Assembly (NCBI GenBank): GCA_017307505.1
Contig: JAFKEE010000025.1
Location: forward strand, 124,001 to 188,000
DNA length: 64,000 bases
From: Acidobacteriota bacterium
GTDB taxonomy: Bacteria > Acidobacteriota > Terriglobia > Bryobacterales > Bryobacteraceae
Reading direction: 5' to 3'
This document shows, one piece after another, positions 48,195 to 59,894 of this stretch; positions within the stretch are counted from its first letter, which is position 1; each line of letters starts with the position of its first letter. The notes below the pieces were generated by a model. That model did no database searches. It saw only the letters and a program-made list of their open reading frames with translations, and was not told the origin of the DNA. A program made the position numbers and the translations under genes.

Positions 48195-50306
48195 TTACTT
48201 GACCAAAAAGAAGAACCCGGTATTGACGGCGGTGTCGGTTGGCTTCGTCTGTCCGTTCGACACGGGCAGGTTGTTCGAATTGCTGAAGCCGGCCACGAAG
48301 GTGCTGCCTTGGGCGTCCACTGCAATGGTCGTGGCGACATCGCTCAGGTTGCCGCCGAACACGAGCGACCAGACCAGAGCCGAGGCATCGAACTTGGTCG
48401 TATCGATGCGAGCTGCCCAGGATTCCACCAGGCGCACCGGCGGCTTGGTGTAGCCGTCGATGTTCTTCAGCGGGAAGTTGGCGGAAGTCGTGTAGCCGCC
48501 CAGGACAAAGGACCCGTCGAGCGGGTTCTGCGCCAAGGCATAAGCGATATCGGTGCCGGTGTCCCCAAAGTAGGTGCAGTAGGGGATGATGGCCGCGCCG
48601 GTCTTCGTCGGATCCACAGCCAGCAGGAACGCGTCAACGCCACCGGCGAGGGAAAGCTGATAGGCGCCCGGCGATACCGGCAGGTCGTTGGAAGTGGTGT
48701 AGCCCGCGATCCAGGCCAGATCCTGCTTGTCGATCACCATGGCTTGGCCGGAATCAATACCGCGGCCGCCAATATAAGTGGAGTAAACAAGCGAGTCGAA
48801 GGCGGTCTGGTAGGGATTCAGTACGGCGAAATAGACGTTGCCGCCGGCTTTGGCGGTCGACTGGTAGCTGGCTCCCGCCAAGGGAAAATCCGTGGACATG
48901 GTCGCACCCGACACATACACCAGACCCTTGCTGTTGAAGCCTACCGCGTTCGCAACATCCGTGGAGTTGCCGCCCAGGAATGTCGACATGATCAGCGTTC
49001 CAGGCACCGTGTCGGCGAAGGGCCGGACCACGGCCACGAAGGTATCCTGGCCGCCGCGATTGGAGGGCTGGAGGGCAACGCCCTCATCCGCGCCATACAG
49101 TACGCCTGAGTTCGTATAGCCCGTGATCGCCAGGGTCCCGTTCGGGCCGGCGGCGATCGCCTGGCCGACGTCGGTGCCAGTCCCGCCGTAGTAAGTCGAA
49201 TAAGTGAGCGTGTCCAGACCGCCGGCGGCGGGATCGTATACGAAAACGAAGGCGTCGATGCCGCCAGGCTTCTCATCGTCTGTAGCATCCTCGTTGTCCG
49301 GATTCGGATCGCCCAGTTCCAGCTGGAAAGCATTGCCGCTCAAAGGAAAATCGGTAGAGGCCGTGCTGCCGGTCAGGGCCAGCCGGCTGCCGAACCAGGT
49401 CAATGCATTCGCCTCGTCATCTCCGGTGCCCCCGATGTAGCTCCAGTACACCAGCTTCCACGTCGAGCCGTTCGTGACGATCTTGGCGAGGAAAATGTCC
49501 TTCAAGCCGCTGTTGGTCAAAAAGTAAGGGTTCGTGTCTTCCGGGATGTCGACCTGGGCCAGAGCCGAGCCGGCCACCCAGAAACCGCCTGTTGGGTCGG
49601 GGATGACCGCGTTGATGATGTCAGAGCTGTTGCCGACGACGTAACCTGCCCAGGAGACCACCGGGTCAATGACCAGAGGCAGGTTGCGGTCGTATTTGCC
49701 GAGCCGGAAGCCCACTTCGCCGTTGCGGGCAATCTCGTAGGAACTGGTGACAGGGACCCGCTGGCCGTCCTTCATCTGATAAGCGACGGGCGCATGCTGC
49801 CGGATGCCGGCCGCGAGTTCCAGCTCGCCGGACCCTGCCAGCTTCGGCGTGGCACCGGAGAAGCGCAGGCGAATGGACTTCGGGTCCGAACCGGGCTGAA
49901 CCAGGAAGTCATATTCCAGCATCTTGTCCTGGGCATAGTAGAGAACGTCGATGCCGGGATACGCGCCACGCACGGCAACCCGATCAAAATGGGGAACATC
50001 GGCGCGCCACTTGGAGCGCTGCCGGCCCACCAGGTAGTTGGAATTTGCCTGCTGCCGCTGCACACCTTCGAGCCGAGCCTGCCGCTGGCCGCCGGCCAGG
50101 GACATCCGCAGCTTGCCGCCCAACAGCGCGCCGGAAGCGTCGATGGAAACCGGCATGGAAGTGAGGTGGGAGGTAAACCGCGTGTTGTCCGGTGCCGGTT
50201 CGAACCAGGCCGGTAACAGGCTGAGAGCCTTATGAGGATCGGAGGGGCTCGTGCCTGCGACAGCGGTCACGGCGGCGGCGATGGTAAGGAACGGCAGGAT
50301 GCGCAT
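48195..50306 (-). CDS. SBBP repeat-containing exported protein
   Basis: This 703-residue protein has a signal peptide (MRILPFLTIAAAVTAVAGT). An N-terminal region (about 30-230) containing VAVRGAYPGIDVLYYAQDKMLEYDFLVQPGSDP is typical of acidobacterial SBBP proteins. Beta-propeller repeats follow, each with a STYxGGxGxDxGxAI-type sequence, for example YSTYYGGTGTDVGQAIA, MSTFLGGNSTDVANAVG, YSTYIGGRGIDSGQAMV and CTYFGDTGTDIAYALA. About eight units are visible. These proteins are secreted or surface exposed; the function is unknown. The start at 50306 is an ATG with weak SD. Confidence 0.9.
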   Translation of the reverse strand: MRILPFLTIAAAVTAVAGTSPSDPHKALSLLPAWFEPAPDNTRFTSHLTSMPVSIDASGALLGGKLRMSLAGGQRQARLEGVQRQQANSNYLVGRQRSKWRADVPHFDRVAVRGAYPGIDVLYYAQDKMLEYDFLVQPGSDPKSIRLRFSGATPKLAGSGELELAAGIRQHAPVAYQMKDGQRVPVTSSYEIARNGEVGFRLGKYDRNLPLVIDPVVSWAGYVVGNSSDIINAVIPDPTGGFWVAGSALAQVDIPEDTNPYFLTNSGLKDIFLAKIVTNGSTWKLVYWSYIGGTGDDEANALTWFGSRLALTGSTASTDFPLSGNAFQLELGDPNPDNEDATDDEKPGGIDAFVFVYDPAAGGLDTLTYSTYYGGTGTDVGQAIAAGPNGTLAITGYTNSGVLYGADEGVALQPSNRGGQDTFVAVVRPFADTVPGTLIMSTFLGGNSTDVANAVGFNSKGLVYVSGATMSTDFPLAGASYQSTAKAGGNVYFAVLNPYQTAFDSLVYSTYIGGRGIDSGQAMVIDKQDLAWIAGYTTSNDLPVSPGAYQLSLAGGVDAFLLAVDPTKTGAAIIPYCTYFGDTGTDIAYALAQNPLDGSFVLGGYTTSANFPLKNIDGYTKPPVRLVESWAARIDTTKFDASALVWSLVFGGNLSDVATTIAVDAQGSTFVAGFSNSNNLPVSNGQTKPTDTAVNTGFFFLVK

Positions 50307-50428
50307 GCGAGTTTATGGCTGGGGCAGCGAGCCTGCCCCAAACTAAACATTATACGGTCCTGAATGGGAGCGCGGGTACAACAAAACCCAAAGGGAGGGA
50401 ATTCGCTCAATTTTCAGACGTTACGCGT

Positions 50429-50716
50429 TCAACGACGCTCACCGGCGACCACCAGAAAACCAGTCTGGACCTCGCCATCCAGAATGCGGTTCCAGATCGC
50501 CCGGGCACGTCCGTGTGCCCTGTCGTGTTCGAACAATACTTCCTGCCCGCGCGCCAGCCCGGTGTCGGAATGGGCGGCGCGGAAGCCCGTATCACTGACG
50601 TCGATCAGGCGGCCTTCGAACGACGCAGCCTCGGCGCCGTCCACCGTCTTGAAGGTGACGCGGCCCTCGGCGCGGTATCGCGGCTCACGCCGTTTTTCCA
50701 GGTAACTCTCTGTCAT
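50429..50716 (-). CDS. PilZ domain protein (c-di-GMP receptor)
   Basis: This 95-residue protein consists of one PilZ domain. The two c-di-GMP-binding motifs are intact: RREPR (9-13, the RxxxR switch) and DVSDTG (39-44, the D/NxSxxG motif). Further strands are FRAAHSDTGLARGQEVLFEH and AIWNRI. The ATG at 50716 lies in the end of the sigma-54 activator gene (32-nt overlap); an upstream ATG at 50734 would add six residues. The overlap predicts translational coupling. A free-standing PilZ protein next to a diguanylate cyclase/phosphodiesterase gene points to c-di-GMP signalling. Confidence 0.93.
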   Translation of the reverse strand: MTESYLEKRREPRYRAEGRVTFKTVDGAEAASFEGRLIDVSDTGFRAAHSDTGLARGQEVLFEHDRAHGRARAIWNRILDGEVQTGFLVVAGERR

Positions 50717-51752
50717 GGTTCCACTTATGGCCATTTACAGGCACTTCGGACGGTTCCTCTTCCAGACGGTATTGTCTGAGCTTCCTGCTTAAGGTGCGGC
50801 GCGAGATGCCCAGCAGGTCGGCCGCCCTCTGCCGGTGGCCCTGGGTCTCGTCGAGCACTCGCATAATCGTTTCCCGCTCCAGACCATCCAGGATAGCCCC
50901 GTGGGCCGCATGGTGGGCGACCGGCCCGGGGAGCGCGGCGCTGCCAATCTCGACCGGTGTCCGCGGCGGAATGGACTGCAACCGGACTGGCAAGTCCAAA
51001 TCGGAGCGGAGAATCACACCGTTGCGCGCCAGAATCGCGGCGCGGGTTATGACATTGCGCAATTCCCGCACGTTGCCGGGCCAGGAGTGGTGGACCAGAG
51101 CCTCCAGGGCCTCCGTCGACATGTGCACGGAAGGATCGTGGAGGCTGAGAAAGTGCAGGGCCAGGGCCTGGGTGTCTTCCGGTCGCTCCCGTAAAGGCGG
51201 GACACGCAACGTCATCTGGCTGAGGCGATGGTAGAGGTCGCGGCGGAAGCGCCCTTCCGATACCGCTACCTCGAGGTCAACATTCGTGGCCGTCAGGACG
51301 CGCACGTCCACCGTGATCTTTCTGGTGCCGCCGAGGCGATAGTAGGGCATGCCGTCCAGAACGCGCAGCAATTTCACCTGCATGCGCGGCTCTAATTCGC
51401 CAACTTCGTCAAGAAAGAGCGTCCCGGAATTCGCCAATTCAAAGAGCCCAGGCTTGGCGGAATCGGCGCCGCTGAAGGCTCCGCGCTCGTAGCCGAACAG
51501 TTCGCTTTCAATGAGATGTTCCGGCAGGGCACCACAACTGATGTCCACCCAGGGCCGGCTGCTGCGCAGTGACAGATGATGCAAAGCCCTTGCAATCAAT
51601 TCCTTACCGCTGCCGCTCTCGCCTTGCACCAGCACGGTGGCAGACGTCCGGGCCACACGTTCGACGAGATCGAGCGCAGCCAGCATGCGCGGGCTGGCTA
51701 CGATGGCTCGCATCCCCAGGAATTCGAATTCGTGGACTGTCGGCACCGGCAT
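50685..51752 (-). CDS. Sigma-54-dependent Fis-type activator without receiver domain
   Basis: This 355-residue bacterial enhancer-binding protein has a short N-terminus and no receiver or other sensory domain. The AAA+ domain (about 15-245) carries Walker A GESGSGKE, the sigma-54 contact loop GAFSGAD (the usual Thr replaced by Ser), Walker B TLFLDEVGEL and an arginine-finger region (GRFRRDLYHRLSQMTL). A Fis HTH (RQRAADLLGISRRTLSRKLRQY) ends the DNA-binding part. Lacking a sensor, its activity may be set by abundance or by a partner. It overlaps the PilZ gene, so the two may act in one circuit. Confidence 0.95.
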   Translation of the reverse strand: MPVPTVHEFEFLGMRAIVASPRMLAALDLVERVARTSATVLVQGESGSGKELIARALHHLSLRSSRPWVDISCGALPEHLIESELFGYERGAFSGADSAKPGLFELANSGTLFLDEVGELEPRMQVKLLRVLDGMPYYRLGGTRKITVDVRVLTATNVDLEVAVSEGRFRRDLYHRLSQMTLRVPPLRERPEDTQALALHFLSLHDPSVHMSTEALEALVHHSWPGNVRELRNVITRAAILARNGVILRSDLDLPVRLQSIPPRTPVEIGSAALPGPVAHHAAHGAILDGLERETIMRVLDETQGHRQRAADLLGISRRTLSRKLRQYRLEEEPSEVPVNGHKWNHDRELPGKTA

Positions 51753-51919
51753 AGAAATGGCCTATTTAACCATTCGACTTTTCCACCTCCAGCCTATAGC
51801 CGAAATGTTCGAGAAGCCGTACCGAAACTAGCCTTAGATGGAGGTAGGAGATTGCTTAGCTATTCGGAACAGTAACGTTTCCAGCGGCTTCCGCCGATAG
51901 TTCTGGGATAGAAGTGCAC

Positions 51920-54382
<2,463 letters not shown>

Positions 54383-55756
54383 TTATTCCACAACCCGGCC
54401 GTGGAGCCGGAAGCGGTAGACCAGAGCCCCCGAGACCAGGGTGACCGCGGCCAGGGCGGAGATCACGGGCGCAAAGCGCAGCCCGACGAAGACGAGGACG
54501 ACGCCCGGCACCACGAACAGCAGTGGGATGAGCGGATAAGCGAAGCTCACGACCCCGAGTTTCTGCCAGCCCGGCCGGCTGCGGAACTTGAACAGACTGG
54601 CCACGGCCAGCATGGCGAACAGGCTGAGCAGGTAGCCGATGTAGGTCATCAGGTTGCCGAAATTGATGAGGGTCATCAGCATGGCGCAGGCGCCCTGGCA
54701 GAGGATGGCCGGCACCGGGGTGCGCCACTCAGGGTGGATCTTTGCGGCTACGGGCACGAAGGCTCCGTTCTTCGCCATGGCGTAGTAAAGCCGGGGCCCG
54801 ATGGTCACCATCGCATTGACGGTGGACATCAGCGAAATGGCGAGCAAGCCGCTGAAGAGGCCGGCTACTTTCTCGCCGAACAGGGCCTTGGCCGTCAACG
54901 AGCCGACAGCGAGCACGCCCTTCATCTCCGACAACGGCGTGGCATAGATAAAAACGATATTGAAGAGCAGATAGAGTCCGGCGACCAGGACGGTGCCGAG
55001 GGTGAGAGCGAGCGGGAGAGTGCGCTCGGGCTTTTGGAGTTCCTCCGCGATATAGGTGGCCGCATTCCAGCCGCTGTAGCCGACATAGATCCAAAACAGG
55101 CTGATGGCGAACTGCGCGACGAGCGGGGCGGAAGAGGTACGGACGGTCGATTGCGTCAGGTGGCTCCAGTCACCTTGCCCCATCAGCAGGCCGAAGCCGA
55201 TGAAGGCGATCATCACAAGGATCTTCACCGAGGTGAGTGTGTTTTGAATGCGGGCGATGAATTCGACGCCGAACAGGTTGAGGACTGTGAATATGAGAAT
55301 GATGCCGGCGGCCATGATCTGGGCTCCGCCGAACTGGAGGCCGATTTCTCCGGCGCTCCAGCGAAACCACGCGTTCTGCTGTTTGAGCACAGGAGTGAAA
55401 TAGCCCAGGTAGTCTGAGAGCGCGAGGGCGGCAGCGGCGATGGGCGCGGAGAAGCCGGCGAAGAAGCTGACCCAACCGCTCATGAAGCCCAGCGTGGGTC
55501 CGTAGGCCCGGGTGAGGTAGACATACTCGCCGCCGGACGCGGGGAAATTCACACCCAGCTCTGAATAGGAAAAGGCTCCGGCGAGGGCGATGATGGCGCC
55601 GATGAGCCAGATGCCGAGCACCAATTTGGGATCCCCCAGGTCGCCGGCGAGGAAGCCGGTCGACGTGAAGATGCCGGTGCCCACCATGTTCGAAATGACG
55701 AGCGCGGTTGCGGAGTAAAGACCCAAACGTCTAAGAAGCGTGGGGGAAGAGGTCAT
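54383..55756 (-). CDS. APC family amino-acid permease
   Basis: This 457-residue protein has about twelve membrane helices. The first helices are RLGLYSATALVISNMVGTGIFTSTGFLAG, with the unwound GTG motif (NMVGTGIF) typical of APC transporters. AFSYSELGVNFPASGGEYVYLTRAYG is the family signature after helix 2. It imports or exchanges amino acids; the specific substrate is unknown. The start ATG at 55756 is preceded by TACAAT ending 8 nt away and no SD. Its stop codon directly abuts the stop of the GGDEF gene on the other strand. Confidence 0.93.
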   Translation of the reverse strand: MTSSPTLLRRLGLYSATALVISNMVGTGIFTSTGFLAGDLGDPKLVLGIWLIGAIIALAGAFSYSELGVNFPASGGEYVYLTRAYGPTLGFMSGWVSFFAGFSAPIAAAALALSDYLGYFTPVLKQQNAWFRWSAGEIGLQFGGAQIMAAGIILIFTVLNLFGVEFIARIQNTLTSVKILVMIAFIGFGLLMGQGDWSHLTQSTVRTSSAPLVAQFAISLFWIYVGYSGWNAATYIAEELQKPERTLPLALTLGTVLVAGLYLLFNIVFIYATPLSEMKGVLAVGSLTAKALFGEKVAGLFSGLLAISLMSTVNAMVTIGPRLYYAMAKNGAFVPVAAKIHPEWRTPVPAILCQGACAMLMTLINFGNLMTYIGYLLSLFAMLAVASLFKFRSRPGWQKLGVVSFAYPLIPLLFVVPGVVLVFVGLRFAPVISALAAVTLVSGALVYRFRLHGRVVE

Positions 55757-55844
55757 TGGATTGAATTGTAGCGGACACGGCGAGTTCAGGTTGTGACGGA
55801 CCCCGGCACTCGCGCGTTTCCGCGGGATTTCGCTGGATTTTGCG

Positions 55845-56615
55845 CTAGGGCGCGGAGAGGAACCCGCGGCCAGAAGAGAGAGTGACACCGCCATCGACGG
55901 TCAGTACGGTTCCGGTGATGAAAGACGCCGCGGGCGAAGCGAGGAAGAGGACGGCCTCGGCGATTTCGTGCAGGGAGGCAAAGCGGCCCAGCGGCACGGC
56001 CGACATCATTCGGGCTCGCGCTTCCGGAGTGGGGGCGAGCCGTTGCATGCCTTCGGTGCCGTCGACGGGTCCGGGGGCGATCACATTGACGCGCACACCC
56101 GCGGCACCCCATTCCAGGGCGAGCACGCGATTCAGCATGTCGACCCCAGCTTTGGCCGCGCAGACGTGTGCCTGGCCCTCATAGGGATGGGCGCCATGCG
56201 TGGCGGAGATCGAGATTACCGACGCGCCGGGCTTGCGCAGGAGCTCATAGGCAGCCCGGCAGGTGTTGAAGGTGCCGAGCAGATCGATATCGACCACAGC
56301 TTTGAAGCCGTTGGCGGACATGCCGAGAACAGGCGCGGGGAAATTGCCGGCGGCTCCGCAGACAAGGATGTCGAAGGGGCCGAAGGCCTGCAGGCACGCC
56401 TGCGTGGCGGCGAAGTCGCGGACGTCGGCGGCGAAGGTCTCACAGGGGAAGGTCCGGGCCGCGGCGTTGAGCTTTTCGGGGTTGCGCCCCTGGATGCCGA
56501 CGCGGGCTCCGTGTCCGGCGAAGAGTTGGGCGATCTCGAGGCAGATCCCGCTGGAGCCTCCGGTGATATAGGCCGATTGGCCGGCAAGCAGGTTGTCCCG
56601 AAAAACGCTGGGCAT
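55845..56615 (-). CDS. SDR family, peroxisomal-type 2,4-dienoyl-CoA reductase-like
   Basis: This 256-residue short-chain reductase has the NADP-binding motif TGGSSGIC (18-25). In the catalytic region [12 protein letters not shown] the active-site Tyr of ordinary SDRs is replaced by Val151, while Lys155 is kept. This exchange, with the surrounding [20 protein letters not shown] and [14 protein letters not shown], resembles DECR2-like 2,4-dienoyl-CoA reductases, which lack the Tyr. The reaction would be NADPH reduction of dienoyl-CoA in unsaturated fatty-acid oxidation. TATAGT ends 7 nt before the ATG at 56615 and no SD is seen. Confidence 0.85.
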   Translation of the reverse strand: MPSVFRDNLLAGQSAYITGGSSGICLEIAQLFAGHGARVGIQGRNPEKLNAAARTFPCETFAADVRDFAATQACLQAFGPFDILVCGAAGNFPAPVLGMSANGFKAVVDIDLLGTFNTCRAAYELLRKPGASVISISATHGAHPYEGQAHVCAAKAGVDMLNRVLALEWGAAGVRVNVIAPGPVDGTEGMQRLAPTPEARARMMSAVPLGRFASLHEIAEAVLFLASPAASFITGTVLTVDGGVTLSSGRGFLSAP

Positions 56616-56641
56616 CGGAGACACTATAGCGCTCTGCGGCG

Positions 56642-56992
56642 CTACTCCGTCCGGTCGCAGTAGTAGTTGGGAAAATGCGCCTGGAACACAGCCAGGGTCA
56701 TGTTGCGATCGGGCTCCATGCCATATTGCGTACTGCGTCCGCTGAGAACCAGCACGTGCTTGATCGTGTCGATGGTGCACCAGCCCCCGCCTAGAGGCTT
56801 CAGACCATATTTCTCGGCGATGTCGCGATGGAACGTCACCGAATCGTCGAAGACGATCGCGAGCTTGCCGCCCTCTTCCGGAATGAGGCCCATGACGTAC
56901 TTGCCCTCCATGCGCTCTTTCTCAGCGGCATGGAGGATCAGGACGATGGGCTGCTCCCATTCAGGCAGATGCAGGCTTTGGCGCAGGTTCAT
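56642..56992 (-). CDS. Conserved hypothetical protein overlapping the hemCD end
   Basis: This 116-residue soluble protein starts inside the 3' end of the hemCD gene (32-nt overlap), with GGATGG 6 nt before its ATG. The sequence has alternating strands and helices ([46 protein letters not shown]) and ends NYYCDRTE. No catalytic motif or family is recognised. Translational coupling to haem synthesis is suggested by position, but a role in haem metabolism is not shown. Confidence 0.8.
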   Translation of the reverse strand: MNLRQSLHLPEWEQPIVLILHAAEKERMEGKYVMGLIPEEGGKLAIVFDDSVTFHRDIAEKYGLKPLGGGWCTIDTIKHVLVLSGRSTQYGMEPDRNMTLAVFQAHFPNYYCDRTE

Positions 56993-58619
56993 GTTGGGCC
57001 ATCCACGATTGCATGGCTTCGAGCAACGCTTCGATCGTGGAAGGGTTGGCTTCCACGGTAACGGTCAACCCATGGCGGCGCGCGACCTCGGAAGTGACGG
57101 GTCCGATGGAGGCGATTTTGGAGGCCGAGACCAGCTCAGGTCCAGCGGCGGCGAGCAGGTTCTTCACGGTGGAAGAACTCGTGAGGGTGATCCAGTTGGG
57201 CCGGGCCGCGCTGAGCAACGCTTGCGCCTGTTCCGCCAGATCAGCGGGCACGATGGTCTGATAGACAGGCAGGACGTCGACGCGGGCGCCGAGCTTTGTC
57301 AGTTCCTCGGGGATGACATCGCGGCCGACGGAGGCACGCGGCAGCAGGATGGTCCGGCCTGCGAGGCCTTCCGCGCTCAGGGCGGCAACGACACTCTCAG
57401 CGATGTACTCGTCGGGCACCACGGTGGGTTCCAAGCCGCGTTGGCGCAGTGCGTCGGCGGTAGCCGAGCCGATCGCGCACAGTTTGGGTCCCGCCTCCGG
57501 CTTCACTTTGTCAAAGAAGAACTCTACCCCGTTGACGGAGGTGAAGATCGCCCAGTCGTAGGAACGGAACTCGGGCGCGGTGAACTCCAGGGGTACGAAG
57601 TCGATCACGGGCAGTTCAAGGACATCGGCGCCCAGGGCACGCAGGCGCGAGGAGAGGGATCCGGCCTGGCTGCGGGCCCGGGTGACGACGACCCGCTGGC
57701 CGTGCAGCGGCTGGTTCGTTCCGTAGACCTGCACCAGGATCGACTGGGCTCCGCCGGCGAGCAGACGGCCGGCCGCTGCGGTGCCGAGCTCCGCGGCATC
57801 GCTCACCGCGCCGCTGGTCTCGTCCACGATTAAAGTTCCGCCATCCGGGTCGATCACGACGGAGCGTAACTGCAGCGAATCGCCGCTGACGACCGCATGA
57901 GCGCCAATAGGCACCTGGCAGCCGCCGCCGAGGGAGGCGAGCACGGCGCGCTCGGCCGTGACCGCGGCGCGCGTGGCTGCGTGGTCCAACTGATTGCAGA
58001 TCCGGTAGGCATCGCCGCCGTCGTCGCGAGTCTCAATGGCGAGGGCGCCCTGGCCGACGGCGGGACACATGATGTCCGGCGGCAGCAGTTCGGCGATGCG
58101 ATCACCCCAACCCAGGCGGCGCAGGCCGGCTCCGGCGAGCATGATGGCATCGAACTGACCTTCGTCCAATTTTCGGAGCCGGGTGTCGAGGTTCCCGCGT
58201 ACACTTTCGATCTGCAGATCGGGCCGCAACTTCTTCAACTGCGCGGAACGGCGCAGGCTGGATGTGCCAACACGCGCACCCTGGGGGAGTTGCTCCAGCT
58301 TCAGACCGATGATCGCATCCTGCGGCGTTTCGCGCTCCGGGATGGCGGCCACCGTCAGACCCGGCGGAAGGACCGTGGGAAGGTCCTTCAGACTGTGTAC
58401 GGCGAGGTCGATGCGCCCTTCCAGCAGCGCTTCCTCGATTTCCTTGGTGAACAGACCCTTGGAACCGACCTTGGCCAGCGGCACATCTGTTATCTTGTCG
58501 CCTGTAGTTTTAATGATCTCCAGGTCCGTCTCGACGCCGAGTGCGGCCAGTTGCGAGGCCACCCAGCGCGCCTGCCACAGGGCGAGTTGCGAACCGCGGC
58601 TTCCGATCTTGAGCTTCAT
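56961..58619 (-). CDS. hemCD: Fused porphobilinogen deaminase / uroporphyrinogen-III synthase (HemC-HemD)
   Basis: This 552-residue fusion covers two consecutive haem-synthesis steps. Residues 1-300 are HemC: KIGSRGSQLALWQARWV, the HSLKDLPT segment, and the dipyrromethane-anchoring Cys234 in LGGGCQVPIGAH. Residues about 310-545 are HemD (RVVVTRARSQAGSLSSRLRALGADVLELP, then YDWAIFTSVNGVEFF and ITLTSSSTVKNLL). Coupling the two would channel unstable hydroxymethylbilane straight to ring closure. The start overlaps the hemA stop (ATGA). Confidence 0.96.
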   Translation of the reverse strand: MKLKIGSRGSQLALWQARWVASQLAALGVETDLEIIKTTGDKITDVPLAKVGSKGLFTKEIEEALLEGRIDLAVHSLKDLPTVLPPGLTVAAIPERETPQDAIIGLKLEQLPQGARVGTSSLRRSAQLKKLRPDLQIESVRGNLDTRLRKLDEGQFDAIMLAGAGLRRLGWGDRIAELLPPDIMCPAVGQGALAIETRDDGGDAYRICNQLDHAATRAAVTAERAVLASLGGGCQVPIGAHAVVSGDSLQLRSVVIDPDGGTLIVDETSGAVSDAAELGTAAAGRLLAGGAQSILVQVYGTNQPLHGQRVVVTRARSQAGSLSSRLRALGADVLELPVIDFVPLEFTAPEFRSYDWAIFTSVNGVEFFFDKVKPEAGPKLCAIGSATADALRQRGLEPTVVPDEYIAESVVAALSAEGLAGRTILLPRASVGRDVIPEELTKLGARVDVLPVYQTIVPADLAEQAQALLSAARPNWITLTSSSTVKNLLAAAGPELVSASKIASIGPVTSEVARRHGLTVTVEANPSTIEALLEAMQSWMAQHEPAPKPASA

Positions 58620-59881
58620 GAATCCTCCAGCCGGAACATCCGGCGGATCAGGGTGAGTACGCGGTCGCCTTCGGGCTGTGCGGCGGCGCGGCGGATTTCG
58701 GTCAAAGGCCCGTGGGCAATCTTATTGAGAAGTCCTCGGGTATAGGCAGCCAGGACTTCCTCCTGCTGGGGCGAGAGAGGACCCAGCTTGCCGCGAACCC
58801 GCTCGAACTCCAGGCGGCCCATCTCCTCGAAGCGGTGCTGCAGGCTGACGATGGTGGGAGCCACCTCGCGGGCCTTCATGCGTTCCAGCAGCCGGGCGAT
58901 CTCTTCGTCGATGATCAGTTCGGCCTGGTCGGCCTCGCGCTGCCGCGCCTTGCGGTTCTCTTCCACTTCGCGGCCGAGGTCGTCGATGTCGTAGAGATAG
59001 ATGTTCTCGATGTCGTTGACGGCCGGATCGATGTTGCGCGGCACGGCGATATCGATCAGGAAAATGGGCCGGTTCTGGCGCTTTTTTAGCACCTGCTTCA
59101 TCTCATCCTTCTTCAGCAGGTAGTCCGGCGCGCCGCTGGAAGTGATGACGATATCCATCTCGGGCAGACGGGTGTGAAAGGTATCGTAGTCGATGACGTG
59201 CCCGCCCACGAGGGCGGCCATCTCCTCGGCGCGGGCCCGAGTGCGGTTCGTGACGAGAATCTGTTCACAACCGGCGCGGTGCAGATGGCGCGCGGCGAGT
59301 TCCGACATCTTGCCGGCGCCAACCAGCAGCACCTTCTTGGAACTGAGCTGGCCGAAGATCTGCTTGGCGAGCTCGATGGCGGCGTAGCTGACGCTGACGG
59401 CGCTGCGGCCGATATCCGTCTCCGAACGGACGCGTTTCGCCACCGTGAAGGCGCGCGTCAGCACGGAGTCGAGGAAATTCGTGAGCGACCCGTGCTCTTT
59501 CGCGGCCGAGTAAGCGGCCTTGAGCTGGCCTAGGATCTGCGGCTCCCCCAGAACCATGGAGTCGAGGCTGGCGGCGACGCGAAAGAGGTGCCGAATGGCC
59601 TCTTCGTCACGGAAAGTATAGAGGTAAGGCCTCAGCCAGACGGCGTCGATCCCGCGGCTTTGCGCGATGATGCCGAGCACCTGGTCGAGGTTGATTTCGC
59701 CGTTGGTGGCGATGGCCACCTCCACCCTGTTGCAGGTGGAGAGGATGAGAGCCTCTTCGGCTCCCCCTTGGGAACGCAGGTTGCTCAAGGCCTCGCCGAG
59801 GGCGGATTCAGCGAACGCCAGGCGTTCGCGCACCTCCACCGGCGCGGTCTTGTAGCTGAGACCCGTGAGCATTACCTTCAT
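58616..59881 (-). CDS. hemA: Glutamyl-tRNA reductase HemA
   Basis: This 421-residue enzyme reduces glutamyl-tRNA to glutamate-1-semialdehyde, the first step of the C5 route to haem. The N-terminal MLTGLSYKTAPVEVRERLAF and the active-site Cys in LSTCNRVEVA (about 50) are diagnostic. The NADPH domain has VLLVGAGKMSELAARHL and TNRTRARAEEMA, and a C-terminal dimerisation helix follows. It starts 13 nt after the cytochrome-c assembly gene stop and overlaps hemCD, so the haem and cytochrome genes form one unit. Confidence 0.97.
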   Translation of the reverse strand: MKVMLTGLSYKTAPVEVRERLAFAESALGEALSNLRSQGGAEEALILSTCNRVEVAIATNGEINLDQVLGIIAQSRGIDAVWLRPYLYTFRDEEAIRHLFRVAASLDSMVLGEPQILGQLKAAYSAAKEHGSLTNFLDSVLTRAFTVAKRVRSETDIGRSAVSVSYAAIELAKQIFGQLSSKKVLLVGAGKMSELAARHLHRAGCEQILVTNRTRARAEEMAALVGGHVIDYDTFHTRLPEMDIVITSSGAPDYLLKKDEMKQVLKKRQNRPIFLIDIAVPRNIDPAVNDIENIYLYDIDDLGREVEENRKARQREADQAELIIDEEIARLLERMKAREVAPTIVSLQHRFEEMGRLEFERVRGKLGPLSPQQEEVLAAYTRGLLNKIAHGPLTEIRRAAAQPEGDRVLTLIRRMFRLEDS

Positions 59882-59894
59882 GCGCGTGTCTCCA

